Assembly (NCBI GenBank): GCA_015657535.1
Contig: JADHZB010000422.1
Span: 1 to 19,014 of the forward strand
Reading direction: 5' to 3'
Origin: Nephromyces sp. MM_2019
Lineage: Eukaryota > Apicomplexa > Aconoidasida > Nephromycida
DNA: 19,014 nt
Positions 11,018 to 19,014 of the stretch are shown one piece after another. Numbering within the stretch: position 1 is the stretch's first letter; every line of letters starts with the position of its first letter. Below the pieces are notes generated by a model. It was not told the origin of the DNA. It did not search any database and was given only the letters and a program-made list of their open reading frames with translations. A program made the translations under genes and the position numbers.

Positions 11018-12233
11018 ATTACACTATTCTCTATGTGTGTGTAAATTATACCATAGATCTGCATTGGGCCTAGATGAAGAAGAACAAATTTCTGTACGTA
11101 AATCAGTTAGCTGTGAAACTTCTTTTCATCCAACGAACAATATTGAAATATTGACACAAAAACTTGAATACACATCTAAAAAAGTTGCAGGTGTGTGTAA
11201 TTGCACCCAATTTTTATGATGCTTCTTAAACATGCATATATATAGATATGAAATACAATTATATTCACACACAACAATAACTATTTTCTTTGTGTAGCAT
11301 TTGGTTTAAAACACAAACAGTTGCAATTTAGAAAATAATTTCCATACGTATTATCGACCAATTTTATTATAAAATATACGAATACAGCACGATGTATTAT
11401 ACGCACTCACACACACTATCCAGGCATAGACACGCACACCTTCCACACACTATACACGCATATACACGCACACTTTACACACACACATACATACTCACAC
11501 ATACACGCACAGATGATCTAAGAGAGTTGAGATTATTTTCGAGTAAAATCACGTTGAAAATAAAACTTGCAAATTTCAAACTAAAAACTATGTCTAAAAC
11601 AATTCTAACATCTACAGCTGATAGTGAAACAATTTATTTATACGCACTCGCTATGTTTAATCATCTCAATAACAAATACACATTACCACACACACTCAAG
11701 ACACACACACACACACCCATTAGGTTACTTGGTGTTAACTGTTCATCTCTAACCCATGAACCATTAGAAGGTGTAAATACATCAAAACAAACTACGATAG
11801 ATCGCCTCATATATAACAAACACAAGCTAAGCCATCATAATTCAAAGCCTAAAGCACACTTTGATACAAATACGCACACACACAAACACACCCACCTATC
11901 AAGTTATGAAATCGGTAAAAATCTTTATAGAAAGTATATGAAGACAAAATAACCTTTATAATATTTATCTTAGATGCTGAGGTTGATGAACTGTATAAGT
12001 TAGATGAATCCTTAACAAACACACACACACACACAAGCAAAGAAATACACATCATTTCATCTAAAGATGAGTCTGACCAAATACACACTAAAGATTCTGG
12101 GATCTGTGCAAAATTCAATGTATACAACACACGCTTTTCAAAGAATAAATCAATTCCCTATATATTTTTCAATGAACATAATAACAACCAAAAAGCTGAC
12201 ATTGATTATGAATTCATAGACACCTTGGAGTAG
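7370..12233 (+). CDS. POLK: DNA polymerase kappa (Y-family translesion polymerase), 14 exons
   Basis: Predicted exons: 7370-7505, 7615-7699, 8093-8152, 8266-8393, 8535-8585, 8883-8991, 9263-9308, 9614-9690, 9999-10153, 10283-10362, 10662-10774, 11057-11190, 11513-11914 and 11974-12233. All introns are GT-AG and the phases close to 1836 nt, 611 residues, ending in TAG. The enzyme would copy past damaged template bases in the nucleus. Residues 42-128 match the kappa-specific N-clasp (NKAGMNN...[16 protein letters not shown]). The palm has HIDMDMFF (D129 catalytic; F134 at the steric-gate position, Tyr in human) and SLDEA (D220, E221). [43 protein letters not shown] and the helix-hairpin-helix VRKIPGVGK (about 301-309) follow in family order. 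The little finger spans about 345-470. Unlike vertebrate POLK there is no UBZ zinc finger; residues 584-591 (KSIPYIFF) resemble a PCNA-binding box. Thr-His tracts from CA repeats lie at 455-459, in the exon 13 tail and at 540-546. The start at 7370 is the first ATG in frame; an upstream exon is possible. Exon 4's acceptor is the least certain. Confidence 0.9.
9064..9228. repeat. About 21-bp minisatellite in POLK intron 6
   Basis: Roughly eight imperfect units made of an ACACACA run followed by TGATTATAAAT, with later copies varying to TAATTATATTT. The array occupies most of intron 6 (8992-9262) and ends about 35 bases before the 3' splice site. Confidence 0.85.
9508..9530. repeat. (TA)n microsatellite in POLK intron 7
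   Basis: A run of alternating T and A of about 22 bases, flanked by GTATG and GTGTGTG. It is one of several TA runs in introns; another, at about 10980-11009, lies in intron 11 about 50 bases before exon 12. Confidence 0.8.
10980..11009. repeat. (TA)n microsatellite in POLK intron 11
   Basis: About 30 bases of alternating A and T followed by TGTGTGTGTATTACAC. It lies upstream of the acceptor at 11056 (ACCATAG). Confidence 0.85.
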
Positions 12234-12787
12234 CCCTATTAACATATCAAATCAATTATCAGTAAGTCTTAAGGGTCATAACAATTTATAATATACACAC
12301 TAATATATATATATATCTATATTATTTATATAATTATAAATATATATATGTACACACACATATCTTTACATACTCACATACACACGCACATTTACACACA
12401 CGCGCGCGCTATAGAGCACTGTATACTATTTAAATGGGTGATTAAGGGTGTTTAAATATATGTTACATGGTGTTGATTTTGTTTTATATACACATGTATA
12501 TGGTTTGAAATAACCCAACCATACACAAATACATCTGAAGCATCACAGACATAAATTCTTAGGATATCTTTACACACAAAATCTCTAATGAATTCATCTT
12601 ACACTCATAAAAATATTCATCACCGAAATGAATCTATTACCCATCTCATACAAGTACACTAACCCCTCCCGATCCAATCCAACCTTACAATCAACCAAAA
12701 TCATCAAATAACACCTGTATTATCATTTATTTCTCATAACATTCACACCAACACACCTCACGACCCACACACATACACATACACACA
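12234..12787. other. Intergenic spacer between convergent POLK and AK7
   Basis: This 554-base spacer lies between the POLK stop (plus) and the AK7 stop (minus). It contains TA runs (12303-12315, 12340-12350), CA tracts on the plus strand, and the alternating run ACACACACGCGCGCGC at 12394-12409. No open frame is supported. Both transcripts must terminate here. Confidence 0.7.
12726..12731 (-). terminator. Candidate polyadenylation signal for AK7
   Basis: TTTATT on the plus strand reads AATAAA on the minus strand, 57-62 bases beyond the AK7 stop codon. It is the only exact AATAAA I found close to that stop. In AT-rich DNA this hexamer occurs often by chance, so position is the main support. 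Confidence 0.35.
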
Positions 12788-15700
12788 TCAACTCAATGAA
12801 TTAAAGGGTACATCTTCAGATCCAGTATGATCTTCTGCATGGGCTAATAGATAATCAGCTAAGAAATCAATAGGGTCATCTGGGTGTGTCTTACACATTT
12901 GTAGTAATCCTTCGCTGAGTGTAGGCATTACATATTTCATCAGGTATTGCCTAAGGGGCATACTCCTAGCTTCTAATACACACCGCTCATTCTCCTCAAT
13001 TATTTCTAAACGTTTTGCGTGTTGTAATGCCACCCTCTTCTTCTTTTCTTCATTTTCTATTCTAATTTTCTCCAATTCATCGTTTTCGAGCATTCTCTCT
13101 GCTTCTTCTTCCTTCTCTAATTTATACTGTTTTTCTATTATTAACTCAGCTTCATTCTTAAGAAAGTTGTAAGGTCGGCCTTCCCTCTCTATAAATATCC
13201 TCATACACACAAATGCATCCTCTGATGTATTGTTCTCAACATCAACCTCTAAACTCTCTATTTCGTAATCCTAGATAAGGTATGGAGGAAGGGGGGGAAT
13301 GTGTATGTGCGAAAGGGTTTGGGCAGCTGTTTCATATGTGTTAAGGTGTGTGTGCATGATTGGTTGATGTTTATTGAGGTGTGTGTGAGAGAGTTGGTTG
13401 ATGTGTGTTGAGGTGTAGGTGTGTGTGATATGGTTTCATAAAATTATTTTCACATGTAACATCTACTGAGTGTATATACAAATATTTCACATAAATACAG
13501 TTAGATTCCCCTATAGAAACATCTATATATAGCCTATAATAGTCACATTAACCTATGTGTGTGTATGAAAATATACCAATTTAAGTATATATACCCCTAC
13601 ATCTTGTGTTTAGATAGAAGTTTATAAACTAGTTGAACCCACCAAGACCATAATAAATGCACAAATACATGGGCACATCTAGTTATTGATATGTGTGAGA
13701 ATAATTTACTGGGCTTATGTATCCTACATAATTTGGGAAGATTTGAGCTACCCTCTCATCTATTCACACACATATCATTCATCTATTACATTTAACAGGC
13801 AGCCTATCGTTGTATATACACACTCAGTTAAAATATCTCCACCTCCCAGCCCAAAACAATTTATGAACCATGCAATGTATGTGAGATACTCACCAATCAC
13901 ACACTATAACACGTAAGACACATCACAGCTAACTCATTATTAGTATACATAAGCATACATATCATACCAATCACACATGATAATGTAAAACACACACACA
14001 CATATCAATTACACAATACAACATTAAACACGCACACACATTTCAATCACAGACTACAACACTAAGGATACATTAAAAAGGTTATAAACACTCAAAAAAG
14101 GGATACAAACACAATGATACACTCACAATCAAAAAAATATACACACTATGATAAGAATACAATCAAACACTAACACAAAAAGTCTATACCCACTGAAAAA
14201 CATACAATTATCTGTAGACACATACAATACCTGGAAAAATGTAGTGAGTGTATTTGTTTCATAGTTAAGTTCGGTGAAATCTTGATATATTTTATTACGA
14301 GCTATAAACCCTGTCTCATCGTTATATCCCGTTATTCGTTGTTTGTGTGGAATTTCAATTAATTTTTTTTTTGAATATTCTTCACTACATTTTAAGTAAA
14401 TTAGATGTTTTGGATACACATTTGAGAAACTATTTTGTGTGTACTCTGTAACCTCTTGGTCAACTGATTTATATTCCTCAGACTCATTATCTGACTCTAA
14501 TTTCAACTTCTCACTGTCCAATTTAGGTTTTAAAAATATTTTATTTGCCTCATTAAATGTCCTAGGGTAACCATCTAACACATATCCCCTATAGAAGCAA
14601 ATTGGATTCTTTATTAATGTGTGTTTTACCCAATCTAACAATTTGGGTGAATCTTGACCATCCTTTACACCTTCATCATCAGCCGTCGTTATCTGCCTTA
14701 TAAACTCTTCGCGATTTTCATTCATAAACTCTGTAACTTTAATATGCTCCAAGTTGTAATGCTCAGCAAGTAAAGAACTAAAGTGTGTCTTACCCGACCC
14801 AGGAGGGCCTACACACGCATATACAAAGTGGGAATGGGGGTGGACAGTGTGTATGTGTGTGAGAAAGTGAGAGCATGTGTTTGTGTGTGTGAGAAAGTGA
14901 GAGCATGTGTTTGTGTGTGTGAGAGAGAGAGAAAGATAAAGAGAGAGAGAGAGTAAGGAAAGCATTTATTCATTGCGATTCGGGTTACAAAACATATTTA
15001 TACTAAGCCATTTGGAGTTTTTTAGCTATACATGCACACATCAATCACAAGAATATTTAAAATATTTATCAACATATATACACACACTTAATTTAACCTT
15101 TCTATAATTTTTTACCTTATACACATACACTTACATACACACATTTACATACACACACACTTACCTAAGACAACAATATTGATTGGGTGTAATTCACGTA
15201 TTTCACAATACTCTTCTGTAATCCTACGAATATTTTTCACAAGACCTTCTACACAATGCCAATTAAACTTATTTTCATTCATCAAGTAGCTACACTCCAT
15301 AAATAAGTCAACGGACATAAGATCTTGATAATTAAATGAGTGTATACTTTCAACATCTATATGAGGTATTTGATAATCCCCCCCAAAATGTGATCGAATT
15401 GCCTGTAATAGATCATTTTGTGTAGTTATTGATTTATCTACAGCCAAGTGATATCTCTGCTCAACGCCTTGCAAAGAGATGGTTTTGATAAGACCAACCA
15501 AATCTTTTATATGTACCATTGGAATAAGGTTTGTACCTGGGCCTACAATACACACACACCCACACACACACAACATGGATTCCCCAAAAGCCATGTTTTT
15601 CTCCACACCATCCGTAAACTTTACTTCTACATATATTGTGAACATATTTTATGTACACAGATCACACATACTCAATAGGCGCATATATCATGCACGGATC

Positions 15701-16620
15701 TTATTTATAACAATCATCTGCACACATCGTTTGCATGCATTCTACACACACTCTATGAGCATATACATATTAAGATGCGAACTTTTAACCTATATGATAC
15801 ATAAACCAACATTTATATACACCATACCTATATAAATATATATATATATTCAGTCCATACATACACAGACAGCAAAACTTGTGTCATATGTGCATCAAAA
15901 ACCACACACCCTACCAATAATCCTGAAATCTTTCTTGGACAACCAAGCAGATTTAAAGTATGAATGCAAAATATTTTCACCATTTCCATATAATATTCCT
16001 GAACCAATTACATATGTGTGTAAGTTTTCTAGTTGACCTAATGACAATACTAGGCTTTCTAAGTATTTCCAACGATCATATTTTGGGTAACACAGCCTTT
16101 TTCGATAATCATCACTATTGAATGGTTTACGTGTACTTTCATTTTGTGTATATTTTGGGGTGCTTTGATTTTCACTCAGTGACATTTCACTCTCTACTTT
16201 TTCATAACCACTTTCACTCTTTTTTTCATCTTCATCAATCAAGACATACTCATTCACATTTCTGGCCCATACCATTATACTAGAAACAAGTATTAAGATT
16301 GTGGGTTTATCTCTTTTTTGTAGCTTAATTTCCCTCAAAACAGACTCTAGTTCGATTATATCTGTTGTGTGCAGATCATAGATGACGAGCGAACACGAAA
16401 ACAATGTTTTCAATTTCTTCTTGAATGGCCATGGCTCTACAACACGCCACACATTCTTATGCTTTATATCAGCTGAATTTAACACTCCAGATTCTTGGTT
16501 TTGCCATGACTTTATCAATGTTCCAAATATCTTATTTGATTCAAGTTCTTCAAAATTATAAAGCTGCTCACACAATTCCCTACCCAAATAACTATTTATT
16601 GAATCTATATATATCCTCAT
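12788..16620 (-). CDS. AK7: Adenylate kinase 7 (axonemal adenylate kinase with Dpy-30 motif), 4 exons
   Basis: Predicted exons on the minus strand: 16620-15915, 15542-15165, 14808-14231 and 13270-12788. Introns are GT-AG and the total is 2145 nt, 714 residues plus TGA, close to the roughly 720 residues of human AK7. The N-terminus ([20 protein letters not shown]) begins where the family begins. Residues 1 to about 350 are the NAD-epimerase-like region ([39 protein letters not shown]). The kinase domain starts with a classical P-loop GPPGSGKT at 362-369, rebuilt across the exon 2/3 junction, and has DGYPRT (D440) of the NMP-binding/core region. A charged, Lys/Glu-rich, likely coiled-coil stretch at about 594-658 leads to the Dpy-30 motif at about 659-701 ([26 protein letters not shown]). 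The family interconverts AMP, ADP and ATP and is tied to motile cilia and flagella, where Dpy-30 motifs dock to radial-spoke-type AKAP helices. A stretch at about 130-160 rich in Ser and Glu is longer than in vertebrates. The gene is tail to tail with POLK. Confidence 0.92.
13271..14230 (-). other. AK7 intron 3 (960 bp), CA/TG-rich with decayed repeats
   Basis: This is the largest AK7 intron. On the minus strand it runs from the donor GTATTG after FFQ to the acceptor CTTATCTAG before DYEIES. At about 13880-14090 the plus strand carries loosely repeated segments of about 40-50 bases built on CAATCACACA...TATAACACTAA. TG-rich DNA occupies about 13300-13440. Family alignment from memory is continuous across the junction, so I see no missing exon. 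Confidence 0.7.
14861..14920. repeat. Exact 30-bp tandem duplication in AK7 intron 2
   Basis: GAGAAAGTGAGAGCATGTGT plus TTGTGTGTGT occurs at 14861-14890 and again at 14891-14920, followed by a GAGAGAGA run to about 14955. It lies in the intron next to the P-loop exon. Read on the minus strand it stays open and would give a spurious N-terminal extension of that exon (HTNTCSHFL twice). Confidence 0.9.
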
Positions 16621-16776
16621 CTCTTACTATCATCTATCACATTGCTTTGAAGAATACATTACATGCAGTTTCTAAATATGTTTATCTTAAAATATTTTGC
16701 AATTCTACTAGAAATATATTAACATATATATGCAAGTTATATATATATACGCATATATGTAATTTATCGCTCAGCT

Positions 16777-16819
<43 letters not shown>

Positions 16820-18335
16820 ATTAATCTGAAGCTTGTTGTTTACTAAATATGTCCATACGCTTTGTTTGTATCTTAGTATATTTATATATATATATCTATA
16901 CAAATACATTTTGGATTTAGTATCTTTTTGATCGTTGAAACCTTATCAATTTCCTAAGAAATAATATAAAGTTTTTATAAATCAAATTATTACTAATTAT
17001 AACATATTTTTACTTAAGAACCGTTTCGACTAATTATTTAATCCTATTTTGGTATATAAAAGTTTAAATTCTTAAAAAAATTATATAATAAGAATTTTTA
17101 TTTTATTTTTATAGTTAATATTACACATACGTATGCATATAACTTTCAAGGGGGGAAATTTGAATTTATTCTAAATCTAATTTCCTCTCAAAACAACAAT
17201 TTACTCAAATTCCTAAAATTATATCATAAATAACTAGAAATGATAAATAATGGAAATATTTTTTCCCTTTGAATTATACTTCTATTTTAATGGTATATTG
17301 GTACACATCACTAAGATCTAGCTATAAATAAATCACAACAAAATTTGACAGCTTTTAAATCTGAGATCTGAAAATTTACAAAAAATCTCAAATTTATAAC
17401 ATTGACCTTGTATATTTTCAAGCCATCTTGAAACAATCTAATGTGTAAAAGATTCAATATATATATGTATATATGTGTGTTGTTACAGCTTGATATTTAT
17501 ATGTATATTAGCAGGACTATCCGCAGCTAGTTTGTGCAATTTTCTATGATGTTGTGTTCGTATGTTATTCTTTGCGACTTTTTCTATATTTGAGTAATTC
17601 GTTATGATTTTATGTGCATGCCTTTAGTTATAAATTTCTGAGTGCACTTTTAGTTCATTATGAAATTGGTTTGTTTGCTTCAGTATGATTTTATATTGTG
17701 ATGTATTTGGTATATTGTGGTTTTATGTTATCTGTAACCTTTTGTGCATATAGTATTTATCTATTAAGCTATAGATGTTGAACCTTTTTAAATCAGATAT
17801 CCTAGTATGTTTCATATTGATGATACAGTGAAGAGTGATGAAGGCTCTACAAAACACAAATATTAAATTTACTCATTTTTATTAATTTATTGATAAGCTT
17901 ACAACGCTGATAAAGTAAGTACATGCGCATTTAATAACTGGAAGCTGTTCTTGTTAATAAACTTATTGTTAGTAGGCAAAGTGACTTGATTTAAATCATT
18001 GAAATTTTGTATTAAAAAATATACAAGATCCAATTAACTCTATATACCCCACCCTGGAATTTTTATAGAAGCCAGGTGAAAATAAATTGAAAGTTGTAAT
18101 AATACATTAGCCTAATTATGATATATTCTAGTGTAAAAATATTTTATTTCAAATTTAACACAATTTAAGCAAAAAGTAGAAACAAAGCTAGTAAAATAGT
18201 ATAATTATAAAATTAGAAAAAAATTCAAATAAGCAAATTTGCAACAACAAGCAGGGAGAATCCGAGTATACTTGAGGCAAGAATTGAGTAAAAACCAAAC
18301 CTAAAATTATATTATAATATGCCTTTGATATTTCT
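16621..18335. other. AT-rich, repeat-poor intergenic region between AK7 and the transporter gene
   Basis: About 1.7 kb of AT-rich DNA with almost no TG/CA tracts beyond the first 200 bases, unlike most of the window. I see no open frame of note on either strand and no tRNA or rRNA. It should contain the AK7 promoter next to 16620 and the 3' flank of the transporter gene next to 18336. A small exon or short non-coding RNA could be missed. Confidence 0.6.
16779..16817. repeat. (TA)n microsatellite upstream of AK7
   Basis: About 39 bases of perfect TA alternation, starting about 160 bases upstream of the AK7 start codon. It may be part of an AT-rich promoter or simply an unstable microsatellite. 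Confidence 0.95.
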
Positions 18336-18878
18336 TTAATAATAATTTACATATATAAAGTATACTAAATTATAGTTTAATTCTAAAAAGTAAAGCAATA
18401 GTCTACACATCTGTATATGCATAATTGAAATGTGTGCTTGCCTTAATGGTAAGGTTTCATTTTCTGGAAATTGTGTTGCTAAAATATCCATCAATATACC
18501 AGACAATAATGGGGCAGCGAACCACCCAAACAAGTTGTAAATTAACTGACACATTGCTGAGGATAAGCTCCTGTAGTATTTTGGCACACAAGACAGACTA
18601 ATCCCAACACTCACGGGCACCAATGATGCCCCGAATAACAAACAAAAAAACAAGGATGCCAAAAATAATTTGAAACCTTTGATAAATATACAAATCCAAG
18701 CAAACAGTGCTGATATCCCTAAAATAATTGTATTGAACATTAATACAAACTTTATTGCCTATTTCAATATTACATGTAAGTGTGTAAGACACATCCTGGT
18801 TTATGAAACAAATCTATAGGTAACATTTTCTGGTACAAATGATACATAAGCAACAGCCAAGGTCCATAGTGCACAGAG
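18336..18878 (-). CDS. Major Facilitator Superfamily transporter, C-terminal exons (partial)
   Basis: The minus-strand gene begins beyond the right edge. The clearest exon runs from 18758 to the TAA at 18336; its acceptor (AAATAG) removes an in-frame TAG immediately upstream. It encodes about three to four membrane helices: AIKFVLMFNTIILGISALFA, then LFLASLFFCLLFGASLVPVS, then the loop SCVPKYYRSLSSAMCQLIYN and the helix LFGWFAAPLLSGILMDI. The pattern 'PxxxRSxxSAxxxxIYNLxGxxxAPxxxGxLxD' is typical of the C-terminal half of Spinster-like/organic-anion MFS carriers. The last 25 residues (RLLLYFLELNYNLVYFIY...) may be the final helix. A preceding small exon is likely from 18878 (acceptor TATAG) encoding LCALWTLAVAYVSF; its donor is ambiguous (phase-0 GT after 18837 or 18825). 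The substrate cannot be told. Helices 1-8 are outside the window. Confidence 0.6.
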
Positions 18879-18998
18879 CTATATTATATAGTGTAAAATC
18901 GTCACTCTTTAGGTATACTTTGGTTTATTTATTTAATTTTATAAAATCTATCAACATAGGAGTAATAGGATATTGACAACACAGCTTATATAATTAGC

Positions 18999-19014
18999 AG
19001 ATATATATATATAT
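18999..19014. repeat. (AT)n run at the right edge
   Basis: Alternating AT to the end of the window, probably continuing beyond it. It would lie within, or upstream of, the transporter gene. Confidence 0.7.

Noticed and set aside
11291..11336. Possible alternative POLK exon after GTGTAG at about 11293-11298 (short frame ending TAA)
   Set aside because: It would end the protein before the conserved little-finger segment that is clearly encoded from 11513.
14809..14965. N-terminal extension of the AK7 kinase exon (repeated HTNTCSHFL and [10 protein letters not shown])
   Set aside because: It is read-through into intron 2; the AG at 14810-14809 joins in phase with exon 2 and restores [10 protein letters not shown].
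15448..15835. Plus-strand frames across AK7 exon 2 and intron 1
   Set aside because: Antisense of conserved AK7 coding sequence, with no family resemblance of their own.
16425..16829. Plus-strand 134-codon frame ending in (IY)n
   Set aside because: Antisense of AK7 exon 1 that continues into the (TA)n microsatellite.
17835..17910. C/D-box snoRNA candidate (GTGATGA at 17835, CTGA at 17907)
   Set aside because: The boxes have acceptable spacing but there is no terminal stem, and such short motifs are frequent by chance.

Overview
The window is nuclear DNA from an AT-rich eukaryote with many introns. It is saturated with (TG)n/(CA)n microsatellites, which fill introns and intergenic DNA and also enter coding sequence as Thr-His runs. 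The genetic code looks standard: the reconstructed genes stop with TAG (POLK, small membrane gene), TGA (AK7) and TAA (transporter), and the rebuilt exons contain no in-frame stops. A conserved adenylate kinase 7, an axonemal protein, suggests a lineage that builds motile cilia or flagella. I cannot name the organism; a flagellate or gamete-forming protist is my best guess, and a compact metazoan is not excluded.

Layout, left to right. (1) 65-921, minus strand: the first exon of a probable type III beta phosphatidylinositol 4-kinase. It carries an in-frame 33-bp minisatellite and runs into a GT-repeat intron that leaves the window. (2) 922-5308: mostly TG-rich repeat DNA, with a repeat-poor AT-rich island at about 4000-5160. 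No gene could be supported. (3) 5309-5563, minus: an 84-residue membrane protein of unknown function. Its 5' side is TG-rich and includes a 24-bp minisatellite. (4) 7370-12233, plus: a complete 14-exon DNA polymerase kappa gene. Its phases close exactly to a 611-residue Y-family polymerase with the N-clasp, catalytic D/DE residues, helix-hairpin-helix and little finger. (5) 12788-16620, minus: a complete 4-exon adenylate kinase 7 gene of 714 residues, tail to tail with POLK. (6) 16621-18335: repeat-poor AT-rich DNA with no supported gene. (7) 18336 to about 18878, minus: the 3' exons of a Major Facilitator Superfamily transporter that continues past the right edge.

The genes do not form a pathway; they look like ordinary single eukaryotic genes (lipid signalling, translesion synthesis, cilium nucleotide metabolism, transport). 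The most unusual feature is the relation between GT/CA microsatellites and gene structure: several 5' splice sites are the first bases of a GT-repeat tract, repeat polarity switches in blocks, and Thr-His tracts are inserted in otherwise conserved enzymes. I found no tRNA, rRNA, CRISPR array or recognisable transposon. Exon boundaries were derived by eye from reading-frame continuity and remembered family conservation, not from transcripts.
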